DNA of 64,000 nt from Bryum argenteum (GCA_037043015.1 CM073329.1:2000648-2064647); one strand, 5' to 3'; positions 13,764 to 25,210 are shown, counted from the stretch's first letter. Notes: generated by a model not told the origin, from the sequence alone. Numbers and translations are program-made.

Positions 13764-14070
13764 ACCTTGCATTGAAAGAGGGCATATTTGAGTTTAAAGC
13801 ATGCAAACAGTGCCTTGAAACTCAAAGGGGTTAAATGCTTGTCGCTATTATTGACCAGTTCAAAACGGCAACCCCAGCACCGCACCGTTACAGTCCTGTG
13901 GTTTCTTCGCTGCACGCGCGTTGAAGGGAGCTCTCCCTTCACCAGAAAAGCATCTTACTCGTCATCGTAGTAGACTCTTCTAGAGTCGGTATTCACGGAT
14001 TTACATTGAGTCTTTTCTCCTTTCACCAGATTCCTCGATGGAGACATGCATTGACGCTTGACGAACCGAT

Positions 14071-14245
14071 GGACGTGAATGTTTGCTGCTGGAGTGCGAC
14101 ACTTTCTGAGTTACAGTGACCTGCTCGCGGAGATGGGGTTGTCGACTCTGAGGAACCGGCATGTTGTTCATGCTTCGGGCCGCGGTATCGTCCGCTTAAA
14201 GTAGAGGTAGCCATTTTGTACACGATTGGTTTGTCGACTTCAACT
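14071..14245 (+). promoter_or_regulatory. Conserved 5' leader of the LecRLK genes
   Basis: About 175 bp immediately before the start codon is strongly conserved before all four LecRLK copies (also 29140-29320 on the minus strand, 38691-38858 and 57480-57657). Shared strings include GTCGACTCTGAGGAACCGG and GCCATTTTGTACACGATTGG. It is probably 5' UTR and core promoter region. I could not fix a TATA box or transcription start. Confidence 0.5.
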
Positions 14246-16522
14246 ATGGCGTTGTGTGATCAGGTCCTAATAGGTGCGCTAGTTTTGATGGTGTACTTGG
14301 TTCAAGGTCATTCTGCTCAGACTACCAACTTCAGTCACGTCATATTCAACTCGCCGGACAATTTCACCGTGGTGGGTGATACATACTACCACCCCGACAC
14401 AACCTCGTTCCTGCTCAACTCTGCCGCCTACTCGCTAAGCACAGGCAGCTGCGCGCAGTTGTATTACAAAGACAAAATCAGGATGAAAGACAAAGCTACT
14501 GGTGCGGTGGCTTCGTTTCAGACTGCCTTCACTTTCGAGATTTCGGGGTTAGACTACTGGGTTGGTACTGACGGATCGGGCCCGCTCCATGGAGATGGGA
14601 TGGCTTTCACGTTTGCAGTGAACCATACTCCTTGGGACGATGGAGGGTCGCTATGCCTGCTGAAGGCTGCCAATGATGGGCAGACTTCGAACAGGATGTT
14701 CGCTGTGGAGTTCGACACCTATAAAAACTCCGATAACAACGATACTAGCAACAACCACATCGGCGTCAACGTCAATAGCGTGGTCTCCAAGTCGGTCCAC
14801 AACCTCTGTGGCGGTACGGTTCCAAACTGCACGTACTTGTGCAACGGAGGCAAATTCACAGCTTGGGTCGATTACAACCACAGCTCGCAGAAGCTGGACG
14901 TGTATCTTAACAACGGCACGTTATTCGACATGGTCCGAAAACCACCCAAACCCCGGATTGAGACGACCCTATCCTTGACAGAGCTTCTCGATGAGTACAT
15001 GTATGTTGGCTTCAGGTCTAGTGTCGGTTCATTTAACGAGGTTCACCAGGTTGAAGGTTGGCAGTTCACAAGCTTCGGACTCCCTGCAGAACAAGTTGCC
15101 GTCTCACCTCCTCGACCAGACCTTCCAGTAGGTGGTCCCCGTCCGTCAACTGCAAGGAAAGCCAGCATCATTGCAGGAGGGTGTGTTGGAGCTCTTGTCA
15201 TGCTGTTGCTTCTAGGATTCTTGGCTGCGCGACATCGCAGGAAGGTTTCCAAGCATGTCAGAAAGTTCAGTCTGGTGGATCGAAACCTGATGCCGCGTAT
15301 GTTCACCTACAAAGAGCTCTGCAAAGCCACCAAGAACTTCAGCAGAACCGAGTTGCTCGGAAGTGGTGGCTTTGGAGCTGTCTACCGTGGCACGCTTCCC
15401 TCTGGTAACGTTGTGGCAGTGAAGCGGATGATACACCAGACTAAACACGGGGAGGAGGGTTTCCAGGCAGAAGCCGCCAGCCTCAGCCAGATTCGGCACC
15501 GAAATCTGGTGCAGCTGCGAGGATGGTGCCACGAGGAAGATCAGCTGCTGCTCGTCTATGACTTCCTGTGCAACGGCAGCCTGGATGAGTGGCTCCATCG
15601 ATTCGAGTCGAAACACGCAGGCAAGGGGCCCTTCTGTAACACATCAGAGGCACTGCCGTTGCAGCTGCGCCACTCCATTGTTAGTGGTGTGGCTGGCGCG
15701 CTGTTTTACTTGCACGAGGAGTGCAAACAATGTGTGTTGCATCGCGACATCAAGTCCAGCAACGTCCTCCTGGACGAAGACTTTAATGCATACTTGGGAG
15801 ACTTCGGCCTTGCTCGTCTCATCGATCACCAGAAGATGGAAAAGACGACCATGATGGCGGGAACTTTGGGATACATGGCGCCGGAGATGCCAACCACGTT
15901 GAAGGCCACCAAGGAGTCGGACGTGTACAGCTTTGGGGTACTTCTACTAGAGGTCGTTTGCGGAGTGCGACCGCTTGACGTGAGCGCCATCGAGCGTGGA
16001 GACGGCACATTGGTGGACAGGGTATGGCGCGCACACACAGCAGGCAGTATTCATCTTATGGCGGATGAGAAACTGGGTACATTTCCACCAGACGACTTGG
16101 ATGCCCACGAGGCGTCAAGTTTGCTGCTGGTAGAGAATGTGAGCCTTTCGGCAGCAATGGAAGACAAGAAGTTGGTGGTGAATCTACTGCAGTTGGGACT
16201 GCTGTGCTGCAACCCTAACCCTGAGGATCGACCATCCATGCGACTGGTGTCCCAATTGCTGCAGGCTCCGGAGATCATGGACACGGCCATGCCGACAGTA
16301 CCCAGATGCAAACCTCACGCGAATTACTCTGCCGCAGGATTTTCTCAAATGAAAATGATCCGTTCACCTCCTACTTCGTCGTATGGCGACACGTCTGTGG
16401 AGGCGGGGCATGGCTCATCATCCCAGTCCACTCCGCCGTCCTCCGGAATTTCGATCGGAGAGGTTGCCAAGGTGCATGAATCTGTTGGAACCATCTCATT
16501 ATCAAGCTTTTCGGGTCGTTGA
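14246..16522 (+). CDS. L-type lectin receptor-like kinase (LecRLK-1), intact
   Basis: This 758-residue plasma-membrane receptor kinase pairs a predicted carbohydrate- or ligand-binding lectin ectodomain with a cytoplasmic Ser/Thr kinase. Residues 1-24 form a signal peptide. The legume-lectin domain spans about 26-278, with metal and sugar ligands in place: D117 in GDGMAF, and E155, D157, N161, D166 and H171 in the AVEFD...NNHIG stretch. A membrane span lies at about 306-328. The kinase covers about 366-675: P-loop GSGGFG 372-377, K393, E409, HRD 499-501, DFG 519-521 and APE 545-547, so it should be active and RD-type. A Ser/Thr-rich tail follows. I chose the ATG at 14246 because the paralogues start there; the longer open frame upstream begins with a non-ATG codon. 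Arabidopsis relatives sense extracellular ATP or defence cues; the ligand here is unknown. No intron is needed. Confidence 0.93.
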   Translation: MALCDQVLIGALVLMVYLVQGHSAQTTNFSHVIFNSPDNFTVVGDTYYHPDTTSFLLNSAAYSLSTGSCAQLYYKDKIRMKDKATGAVASFQTAFTFEISGLDYWVGTDGSGPLHGDGMAFTFAVNHTPWDDGGSLCLLKAANDGQTSNRMFAVEFDTYKNSDNNDTSNNHIGVNVNSVVSKSVHNLCGGTVPNCTYLCNGGKFTAWVDYNHSSQKLDVYLNNGTLFDMVRKPPKPRIETTLSLTELLDEYMYVGFRSSVGSFNEVHQVEGWQFTSFGLPAEQVAVSPPRPDLPVGGPRPSTARKASIIAGGCVGALVMLLLLGFLAARHRRKVSKHVRKFSLVDRNLMPRMFTYKELCKATKNFSRTELLGSGGFGAVYRGTLPSGNVVAVKRMIHQTKHGEEGFQAEAASLSQIRHRNLVQLRGWCHEEDQLLLVYDFLCNGSLDEWLHRFESKHAGKGPFCNTSEALPLQLRHSIVSGVAGALFYLHEECKQCVLHRDIKSSNVLLDEDFNAYLGDFGLARLIDHQKMEKTTMMAGTLGYMAPEMPTTLKATKESDVYSFGVLLLEVVCGVRPLDVSAIERGDGTLVDRVWRAHTAGSIHLMADEKLGTFPPDDLDAHEASSLLLVENVSLSAAMEDKKLVVNLLQLGLLCCNPNPEDRPSMRLVSQLLQAPEIMDTAMPTVPRCKPHANYSAAGFSQMKMIRSPPTSSYGDTSVEAGHGSSSQSTPPSSGISIGEVAKVHESVGTISLSSFSGR

Positions 16523-16871
16523 GCTCAGAATTGGTGTCTGCGCTTATAGTTTAGGATTGCAGCTTGGATGATATGTTCCAACTGATTATTTTGTGAATAC
16601 AAACATACTAGTCTTCAATTGAAGCTTTGTATACTTCTGAAATTCTTTTATCTCAAATCAGAGTAATGTTATTGCGGTTGATAATTACATGCCCTCATCA
16701 GATTTCTAGCCAGGGCAGATTGAGAACTTCTGAGTGTAGGGATTTTACTTTGACCAATTATCGCTCCCTTATTAAAGATGAGGTTCCACTGAGCTTGGTT
16801 AGGTTTTCCAGCCAATGTAGCAAAAGGACTTTGCTGTGCAGACCGAAGCAAAGCTATCTGTCAGCGCCTTA

Positions 16872-17158
16872 TGGTGAAACCACCTCCTATTGTCGTGCAC
16901 TTAAGGAAAATTGAGGGAATCTATATACTTGGAGTGAGAAATGAGTGGGTTACTATTTTTCAGGGATAGGGAATAGGAAAAGACGAGCTAACCCTATTTA
17001 TGTGCTTTTTGAAAGCACACACATAATTAGATACAAATTTTAGAAGGAGAAGCCTAAAGGCGGGCACCCTAAATATGTATGCATGAGGTACATGCAAGGG
17101 AGGTGAGATCTTTATAAAGGCAAGAATCTTGGGTGCCCGCCTTTAGGTGGTTTCACCA
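16872..17158. mobile_element. TA-flanked MITE (mariner/Stowaway-like), 287 bp
   Basis: The outer inverted ends are TGGTGAAACCACCT, flanked by TA at 16870-16871 and 17159-17160. LecRLK-3's downstream DNA at 41748-41749 reads straight through a single TA, giving an unoccupied site. The right end continues into a segment (GGTGCCCGCCTTTAGG) whose complement recurs near 17055, so the left arm is rearranged. A TA duplication points to the Tc1/mariner superfamily. Confidence 0.8.
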
Positions 17159-17521
17159 TACATGCGCGGCACCTTGTCTCCGCAACTGTACAAGCTACGT
17201 CGACATTTGAGGGTCAAGGTCCCATTACACTATGTAGCAAGAGCTATGACCAAGAAAATTAAAATCAATTTCATGGTCAGAGCTCTTGGCTAAGGGCCGA
17301 TTTACACCTAGGGGCCGGGCCAAGTTTTCTTGGGGCCAATTGCTTGAAATTTCAGCCCATTTTTGGGTTGGGGCCGGCCTCAAGTCCTCATTATAATATG
17401 ATTAGAATGGGGGCCGATTTACCCATATGTAATGGCCTTCGGGCCAAGAAGCCGGGCCAATTCAATAAAGTCCAAAAAAATTCAGCACTTCTCTCTCTCT
17501 TTTCATTGGCATTTTTTCAAG

Positions 17522-18996
17522 ATGGATGAACGAAGGCATAAGGTTTTAGTGGCTCTTGTGTTCTTCATGGCCGTGCGACATGTTATGGCGGTTATTGCAA
17601 TGTTGCAAAAACTTGCTTTGAACCAACATTATGGTGCGATGGCGATGGTTTTTGCTATGATGGTTGTGGAAGGTAGTGCTTCTAGGAGGACACGGAGCAT
17701 TTGGATGTATGACCGAAGCAATGTTTTTGCAGACAAATTATTATTTGGAAGCTATTCGGTTCGGTTATTCAAGCAACATACAAGGTTACTTCTAGAAACT
17801 TTTGATTACTTGTGTGGCATTTTATCTCCTTCTTTGAGACGTGAAGATACAAAATTCAAAGTAGCAATTCCTCTTAGAAACCGGGTTGCTCTTTCATTGA
17901 ATAGACTTAGTAGTGGGAATTCATTACGTGGTTGTGCTGAAATATATGGCATTCATGAAAGCACCGCATCTATCATTGTTAGAGACTTTTGTGCAGCAAT
18001 GGAGAAGCATTTGAAACCATTAGTAATTGAGAAATTATCTAGAAATTCTTTGTCTAGAATTGCAGCCGAATTTGAGGATCTTAGGGGATTGCCTTATGTT
18101 ATGGGAGCAGTTGATGGAAGCCACATACCTATCATTGCCCCCCCTATAGATCCTACTTCGTATTATTGCAGAAAAGGTTTTTATTCGGCTCTACTTCAAG
18201 GCATAGTTGATAGCAAATGCAAGTTCTGGGATTACGATTTTGGATGGGCTGGGCGCTGCCATGATTGGACTTTGTTCCAAAATTCAGATATTGGGAAAAG
18301 AGTGATGAAGGGTGAGTTATTACCTTATAAATTAATTGGTGATGCGGCTTATCCAATGAGGCCGTGGTTTTATTCTCCTTTCAAAGGTGAAAAGGAAGGA
18401 TTACCTAGAGCAAAGGCGCATTGGAACTTTATCCAATCATCAACAAGAATGGTCAGAGAGAGGGCGTTTGGAATATTAAAAGGGAGGTGGAGGATTTTAT
18501 TGAAGAGGATTGACATGCCTCTTGAAATGTACCGAATGTGATTACAAGTCGCATTTGTCTTCATAATCATGTATCATACACCAAGACAAGTTCGATGATG
18601 AATGGGCCAAGGAAGGAGAGAGGATAATGCAAACGGAAAGTAGAAATCAGCTAGGAGATTTGGGGAATTCTGATATTTTCATGGCGGCTACACAAGCTGC
18701 AAAGGAGATGAGGAGATATTTGAGAATGAAGGAGGTTGAAGTCGGAAATATCTTTGTTTGAAGACCTTGAAGGAACCGAGGTGAATGAAAATGATGGTGT
18801 AGAAGAAGAAGAAGAATTGAGTGCTCAAATTGTAGAAACGAAGAAAGACAAGGAAGCTAGGATTAAAAATATGCTTGTGCAAGCTACACAAGCTCATGAA
18901 TTACTAGCTCAATCGTTTTGGGAAGCACACTTGAGGATGGAAGGAAAAGTTCTCTTCCCCCGAGACTATGATGCAACTGATTCGGAAGAGGAGTAA
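17522..18996 (+). pseudogene. PIF/Harbinger transposase (DDE), C-terminal frame breaks
   Basis: This is the DDE-fold nuclease of the element. The open part, 17522-18541, encodes 339 residues from an ATG in the context KMDERRHK. Catalytic residues can be placed at D198 (GAVDGSHIP), D248 (GRCHDWTLF) and E313 (VRERAFGIL), with the family motif GDAAYP around 273-278. After residue 337 the expected C-terminus (ITSRICLHN, then an HQDKFDDEWAKEG stretch, then an acidic tail ending DATDSEEE at 18996) is spread over other frames, implying about three frame shifts between 18530 and 18740. The catalytic core is complete but the reading frame as a whole is broken. Intact family members have about 380-450 residues. 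Confidence 0.85.
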
Positions 18997-19017
18997 TTCT
19001 ACAATTTGTCTATGAGC

Positions 19018-20244
19018 CTATCCATTTGCCGTTCTACCTTTCAAGTAGAGCATTTGTCTCTTGAAAATTTCGAACCATGACCGAATTTTCGGCCATTTTA
19101 ATAAAAACTCCGTAGCATTGCTCCTAAAAACTCTTCTTGTCGCTTTGATTGATTGAATTCGGAGTTGGAAGTGGACTTTCCTTCGAATGTAGGTCGTTGT
19201 CAATGTCGATGGTGTTGTCGTCGCTAATAGCTGAATTGTTAGCGGATGCGGTAACATGTTTCATTATGGTACCGGTTTGATGCCACCACTGATCGAAAGA
19301 GTCGTAAAACTTACATGCGTGGCGGATCGATCTGAAATGCCATTAGCCAATTTGTCTTCTTTGTACAATTTGTACAAAGAATTGAACTTCTTCTTGCAAG
19401 CCTCGGCAGTCCGGTTAAGTCTTGGAATAACCGCAATTAAACGTGCATGTAATCGGAACCAAGTGTCTACGCCTGCACATCACATTCATGGAGAGAAAAC
19501 ACAGTAAAACATGATTCGGCCTTCATTCGGGCTCCGAAATGGCCAAATCTTGAAAATTACAGCAAGGAATTGTGTACAAATTGATGCGAAATGCATTGTT
19601 TGACATCTAGTGAGAAGAAAGGAAGGCTAGAGGATCTCCCGAAAGAGTCTCTCTTCGCGCCCGCGAGGTGAGGGGTTCAAACCCCCTTGCCGCTCATACC
19701 ACCCTCCACCGGCCAAGGCAGAGACCTTGGGGGGGAAAGGGGGGGCTTGGGGGCTCTGGGGCTCCGGGGCGAGAGGCGAAGCATGAGGGCCAAATCGGCC
19801 AAATCAGTTTTTTTTTTTAAAAATTCACAATTTCAAAAAAATCTCACCTTGTTTCTTGGCGTTCTTCAAAAATTCAGGCTCCATCTCTCTCCTCAATGCA
19901 ATCATCGTCTCGACGTCACAGTCCTTCCAATTCTTTGCGGCAGATTCGTCCTCGTCTTTTTTCTTCACAGTCTTCTTCTTGGTGGGTTTTTTGGCAATAG
20001 TAGAAGCGGCTTTCTTCTTCTTTGGTGCCCATGGACCCACAATTCGTACATCCTCATCTTCTTCTATACTCTTTCTTTTATGATCTCTAGCAAGCAAGTC
20101 CATCAACAACGGGGGAGGAGGAGGAATAGGAGTTTCTAGAGGTGCTTGAAAAAATCCGGAAATTCTTCCACTACCTAGTTGTTGCTGCAAAGGAGTTTGA
20201 AAGGGCTGAAAAGCATGAGCTTCGGCACTTTCATACCTTTGCAT
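19018..20244 (-). pseudogene. Harbinger accessory Myb/SANT-like protein, broken
   Basis: The first open part, 20244-19825, encodes 139 residues: a Q/P-rich start, basic nuclear-localisation-like KKK clusters, then WKDCDVETMIALRREMEPEF, the start of a Myb/SANT trihelix found in the second gene of Harbinger elements. The rest appears on the same strand at about 19475-19018 (VDTWFRLHARLIAVIP, then FNSLYKLYKEDKLANGIS), probably after an intron ending in TGCAG. The frame then shifts near 19315. In this family the protein binds DNA and helps bring the transposase to the ends. It runs tail-to-tail with the transposase. Confidence 0.7.
19626..19684 (+). other. Pol III box-like motif inside the Harbinger element
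   Basis: A box-B-like GGTTCAAACCC (19674-19684) sits in a strong stem of G and C runs, with a box-A-like GGCTAGAGG about 48 bp upstream. It may be a SINE head inserted into the element. The evidence is weak, and no full cloverleaf can be folded by eye. Confidence 0.25.
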
Positions 20245-21178
20245 TCCCTCATACCCTTCACTAGATGCCTATCCACACCTCTCTACAGATCCCTCCATGC
20301 TATCCTAGAAAATGCAGCAAAAAAATTGACAAGCACAAAAAATTTCAGAAAATCAAGTACAAGTGAGAGAGGAAGAGAGGAGGAGGGCGAGAGACAAGGG
20401 AGGATGAAATAGGGATGCAGAAAGGAGCTGTTCAGATCTTCGCAAAAATGGACGGATTTGATTTGGAGAAAGAAAATTGGTTTTTTAAAAAAAAAGGTTT
20501 TTTTAGACAAATCTGACATTGGCCCCGAGGCCAAGAATTGGCCTTCCATTCTCGGTGCACCCAATTCACCGAGCTCGGGCCATGTCAGAACTTGCATTTC
20601 TTGATTAAAAAAATTCTGACACCAAATTGGCCCGGCCTCTAGGTGTAAGGGGGTTGGGCCCGATTTTTGCCTTTCGGCCAATCACGAGTGAGGATTTCAG
20701 CCCTCAAACGGGGTGAATTGGCCCGTCCCCTAGGTGTAAATCGGCCCTAAGAGTCATGAATATGATAAGGGCCGGTTTACACTATGGTGGAGAAGGCCTC
20801 CGGTTGGTCAAGAATTCTTGGCCAAGACATGATGGTTATATGAGGCAAATGGTGAATGCGACGGAGAAGAATTAAATGCAATAAACAATTTCTTAAGGAG
20901 TCTTGACCGGTTGTAATCTAAACACCTAAAGGAGAAGTTTAGCGATGATGTCCACCGGAGAAGTTTACGGGTGAAGAGAAGCTCACCTAATGGTGAAGAT
21001 TTTTTGTGATAAAAAATCATAATTATCTACATTCATATTGTATGAAAATAGATCAACAGTTTATTTATTTTTCACAAAAATCAATATGCATATGTATGGC
21101 TAATTGAGTAAACTTCAAATTAATTTCATCATCAACTTGTGCCGTAGACTAATAATTTTTATGGTTCATTTTACTTTA

Positions 21179-21936
21179 AACGCAAATTGTTTTTGGCTTT
21201 GGGCAGGTAGAAAAAAAAACTCATTATTTTCAACTTTTTCTTTAGAATTAAAAAAATTGATCTTTTCTTGACTGATTTCGTACTTAGTTTTCCAAGTGAT
21301 CAAAGTCAAAACTTTTACTAATTCTACAAGGGCACCCTTCAAAAAATTACAAGAACTAGATACAAAGTTTCTGTAATATTCCAATTTTTTCTTTTGAAAT
21401 TTGCCAAAATTTGAGAATTAGGAATTTTTTGAATTTCTTTTTTTTCAAAATTCACAAACTCATGAAGGCACCTACTCACCATTCATTTTTTTCCTAAACC
21501 AATTACAATAAATGTGGTGCATGTTTTACCAGATCCTTAATTTCTACCTTCCTCTAGTAAATAGATTGCATGGAGGTTCAAAATGCCAAATGAGTGTCTA
21601 AAATTTTGCATGGTAATGCTCAACTTAGTTATTTACATGGAAAAAAATATAATCAAGATGTTTGAGGTATTAAGCATCACGTTATCCTTTGCACAAAGTA
21701 GACTATATCTGCTGAAAAAAGTTTGCATCAATTTTGAATGCTACGATCTTACAAATGACAAAGATCCAACGGTCAAAACTTTAGACACTACCTGTGATGG
21801 TAGTTATCTTTAAGATCCTACGGTTGAAAATTTCAAAAAATTGTAAAAAGATTATTCATACTCCAAAGTTTATATGGTGGTATGAAATCGCAGTTTTGGA
21901 GTTTGGAGCTCTCAAAACACCATGGTTGTTTAGGGG
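21179..21936. mobile_element. piggyBac-derived non-autonomous element nested in the Harbinger element
   Basis: The right end reads GTTGTTTAGGGG followed by TTAA (21937-21940), and just inside it lies the family subterminal motif near 21880 (ATCGCAGTTTT). The interior follows the order of the 23086-24015 element. The left end, placed at a TTAA near 21175-21178, has lost clear CCCC ends, so that boundary is approximate. Confidence 0.5.
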
Positions 21937-22382
21937 TTAAATTTACTTGTCCTCCCACACTAGTGTTGTCCATTGACGTGTTTCATATTGAAACAGACTT
22001 GATGCCACCAATGATAAATCGAATCACAAAACCAACATTCATGGTGGTTATTTCATGTAATCAAGTTGGCAAGTTTGTCCTCCTTGTAATGTTGAAATCT
22101 ATCTCAAATTTCCTTCGGCATGTCTCGGCCGTACGTGAAAATCCAAGAATTGTCATTATCATTCGTGCTTAAAGTTGAACCTATATATCAACACCTTATA
22201 AATATTAATTTTAATATCCTACTTGCTCATGTGCACAAAAAGATGATAAAATGCCAAAAAAATGAGCTCTAAGCTTTGATAAATTTACCACGACATGTGG
22301 AGCTAGAGTAGGAAGTGTATATATACAATTCCAATATAGAATGGGCACAAGGAGAAGGTGGGGATGGGTAGCTACCTTTAGG

Positions 22383-22420
22383 GGCTCGAGTAGTGGTTGT
22401 GAAGTACAAGGTTCAAGTCT
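22383..22420 (+). other. Possible SINE head
   Basis: GGCTCGAGTAGTGGTT followed within 30 bp by GGTTCAAGTCT resembles Pol III boxes A and B of plant tRNA-derived SINEs. The spacing is short and I could not find a poly-A or simple-repeat tail. Confidence 0.3.
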
Positions 22421-22799
22421 TGGTGGCCTAAACCTTAGGTTTTTGAAAGTCAGATTTTAGATCTACGGCCAAGATTTGTTTTTGAAAATAAATTTTTTAT
22501 TGACGAGAGCTTCTCCAGAGTAGTAATTTCTTGTTCGGCTTCAAGAAGCCGGACAAAAAATCACTGTTCTGGAGAAGCTCTTGAGCAAAAAGTACTGCCA
22601 TCTAAGCGGCCATGTCATCTTTTCATCGATGACAAACGTTCACCACATTTGATTTCTTCACCAAGTCTAAACACCCACCGGTTAAGAATGACATCTTCGA
22701 CCAATCACAATGAAGAAACGCTCTTTTTTTCTTGACCCATGGACTTCTCCACCGTAGTGTAAACCGGCCCTAAATCTTTTTTTTTTTTTTTTTGAGTGG

Positions 22800-25210
22800 T
22801 TGGGTCACTCTCGTAATGTAAAGTGGATTTGGACCGGAACAAGTTTAAGATCAATTCTCTTAAATAAATGATAAATCCTCATCATAGTTACTCTCTTTTA
22901 TACCCTTGATTTTTCCTCCTTTCTCCTTAAATATTGAACACTAGCGAATCACTGATTTTTGAGCCTCATAGTCTCTTTGATTGTAGATGAGCCGAGGCAT
23001 TTGCTTTGTCTCATCAACGACTAGGATTTGACCACATTTTCTAGGTTTGTGTTTTAAGAAAAGCCACGTTCTCGGAGTAACTTAACCCCTAAAGATCCAA
23101 GAGGACCAAATCGGGCTTTTGCTATTTTGGGCAGCCTAGATGAATAGGTTAAAAGTAATATTTTTGCCCAATTTTTTTAATGGGTGCTCCCTATACTGCA
23201 AAGTTTACGTGGTAAAGTTTGCAAAGCCAAATTCCAATTTTTGAGTCTTCTACAACAATTCTTGTTTTGCGAGCCGAACTGGGGCAGTTTAAATTTAGTA
23301 TTTTTTTGAGATTTTTTTTTGGAAATATGTTCATGACCAAATCACTAATTGAGTTCCAAAGTGAGCTAACTCAAAAAGTTTGTGAATTTCACAAGGGCAG
23401 CCCTCAAAAATTACAAAAACAATCTTCACAATTTTTAGTAATTTCTGAATTAACTCTTACAAAATTTGTCAAAATTTGAGGTTTTGGAATTTTCCCAAAT
23501 TTTTTTTTCTCAAATTTCACAAACAGATAAAGGCACCTACTCACCGTTCGGATTTTAAATTGAACCAAATATATTGAATGAAATGCATGTTTTACTATAT
23601 TGTTGTTTTTAGACCTTCTTCTAGGAAATAATTTGCATGAAGGTCACACAAATGGAATGAGTTCCCAAAATTTTGCATGAGCGTACCGAACTTGATTATC
23701 TACATGGAAAAAAATATGGGAAGTATGTTTGGGGTAACGATCTTCAATTTTCCCTTTGCTCCATGGAAACAATGTCTCACAGGCAATGCCCAAAAGAACT
23801 TCTGCATCAACTTTGAATGTTTCGATCTCACAAATGGTGAAGATCCAACGGTTGAAATTTCACATGGTAGTACAAATAGTAGGTGGGTTTGAGATCTTAC
23901 GGTTGAAAGTACAGAAAAACAATAATTTTTTTGACCATATCTCAATTCGAACAAGGTGGTAGAAAATCGCAGTTTTTGGTTTTGGAAGACCAAAAAACGC
24001 TTGGATTTTTAGGGGTTAAACTACGTTTCTCACGTTTTTGCTACAATGTAGTTTCAAGAAGCTATGTTTCAACAAAAATGTGCTAGAACATAGTTTAAGC
24101 CACTCTTCAAAGGTGGCTTTTATGAAAATACAAATGTAGAAAATGAGTCAAATTCTAGTATTGTTTAGTGTCCAATCACAAGTATTAGAAGGTCGTGGTC
24201 AATTTGCATGGTCTATGGTGTAAAGCTACACTCATAGTGGTTTGCGTTTATCTCCGCGTTCATCTCCCTCCATTGCCTCTCTTATTGCTACTTTAGGCCT
24301 CGTCTTAGCAAAAAGACCTTCTTTGACTAGAGCATTTTTTCTCACGTTAACATTATAAGGACTAGCTGAAGAGTGAATCACGTGATAATTTTAAATAGAA
24401 AAAGCAAGGAAGGCGAACCACAATACGGTGGAGGCTCATTACAAATGGGCTTGAAATTGGAGCATAAGATAGTTTTCTGTCTAGGCAAGTAGGGTGGCCT
24501 AGCAAAGTGCCATTCTCTTTGCGTATATGCAGAGCACATATACCAAAAACAATAAGGGATGCCTTTACAAAGGCATTCATAATAATTTTTTGAATTATCT
24601 AAGCAAAAAAATGTTGGAATAGTGTTCCCTGTGGTCGACAACTGAGAGCCGCTTCACAATATGGCCTTCCAAGTCAAAATGTCGTGGGATTAAGAATCCA
24701 AACTTGTGTTGAGAGTCCAAAAAAATTACTAAAAATAGCTGATAAAATATTTTTGTGGAGCCTTTGGATGTGCATAGTGTGAAGCCTGTAAAGGATAAGC
24801 TCAAAGTCCAAAGGTTTGGCCATGAACTCCCAGGGCCTCTCAACTTGGACGGCCATAGTGTAAAGCCTCCAAAGGCCAAGCCGAAAGTCCAAGCCCATAC
24901 CATTTGTTTGACTTCAATCTACTTATCACTTTATCTATTCATCCAATTTTTGAAATTCATTATTTACCCTCTCTAATAATAGATTCTAGAAGGGAATGCA
25001 TTTTTGTGTTACTTTCATTTTTCACGGTGACGAAGTGTTATTGTGGGCATTTTGACATTTCAAAAACTTGCTATTTTTCAACAAAATGTCTAAATAATGA
25101 TGATGGCAGTTTTTATCACAGAAGGATGGAGGGTGAATTATCAAAGGTGATACTGGTATCATCAAAGATATTTAGGTTCTCTGAACTAGACCTTTTTGAG
25201 GTTATTTTTA
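22800..25210. repeat. Segmental block, direct copy of 42180-44690
   Basis: The two blocks align in order over their length. Examples are the GATTTGGACCGG stretch, a block near 24430-24600 matching 42610-42800, and the GTGTGAAGCC / CTCTCAACTTGGAC stretch near 24775-24900 matching 44280-44410. The block continues the homology downstream of LecRLK-1 and LecRLK-3. This copy is interrupted by the TTAA element 23086-24015; the other carries the 42985-44268 element instead. Confidence 0.8.
23086..24015. mobile_element. piggyBac deletion derivative, 930 bp
   Basis: TTAA flanks both ends (23082-23085 and 24016-24019). Inverted ends are CCCCTAAAGATCCAAG (left) and CCCCTAAAAATCCAAG (right, complemented). 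Subterminal sequence on both sides matches the ends of the 5.7-kb piggyBac at 51167-56866, and the internal part matches the 46220-47162 element in opposite orientation. No coding capacity. Confidence 0.85.

Larger units (their letters stand above)
12230..14245. repeat. Upstream block of LecRLK-1, inverted copy of 29140-30905
   Basis: Reading leftward from the LecRLK-1 start, the sequence matches, in the same order and inverted, the DNA upstream of LecRLK-2. Shared landmarks include the leader near 14100-14245, the segment near 13860-14000, the block at 13430-13560, and a relic of the 20769-22770 Harbinger family near 12640-12885. The two genes were thus duplicated with roughly 2 kb of upstream DNA in inverted orientation. 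A poly-A run lies at about 13731-13760. Confidence 0.75.
17294..20747 (+). mobile_element. PIF/Harbinger DNA transposon with two genes, 3454 bp
   Basis: The left end GGGCCGATTTACACCTAGG is repeated in inverted form at the right end, with one difference in the next few bases. TAA is duplicated on both sides (17291-17293 and 20748-20750). It carries a DDE transposase on the plus strand and a Myb/SANT-like gene on the minus strand, the two-gene layout of Harbinger elements. The corresponding place downstream of LecRLK-3 (about 42118-42121) has no insertion. Both genes show frame damage in this copy, but the ends look competent for mobilisation in trans. Confidence 0.92.
20769..22770. mobile_element. 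Non-autonomous PIF/Harbinger element, 2002 bp
   Basis: Inverted ends GGGCCGGTTTACACTATGG (left) and the complement of GGGCCGGTTTACACTACGG (right) are flanked by TAA at 20766-20768 and 22771-22773. Ends of this type share GGGCCGRTTTACAC with the coding element 18 bp to its left, so the same transposase may act on both. LecRLK-3's downstream DNA (about 42130-42145) lacks it. It carries no transposase and is itself host to a TTAA element (about 21179-21936). Relics of the family lie near 12640-12885 and 30255-30500. Confidence 0.88.

Noticed and set aside
14216-14245. Ten extra N-terminal residues for LecRLK-1
   Set aside because: The upstream extension begins with TTG rather than ATG and is not shared in frame by the paralogues. 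All copies align from the ATG equivalent to 14246.
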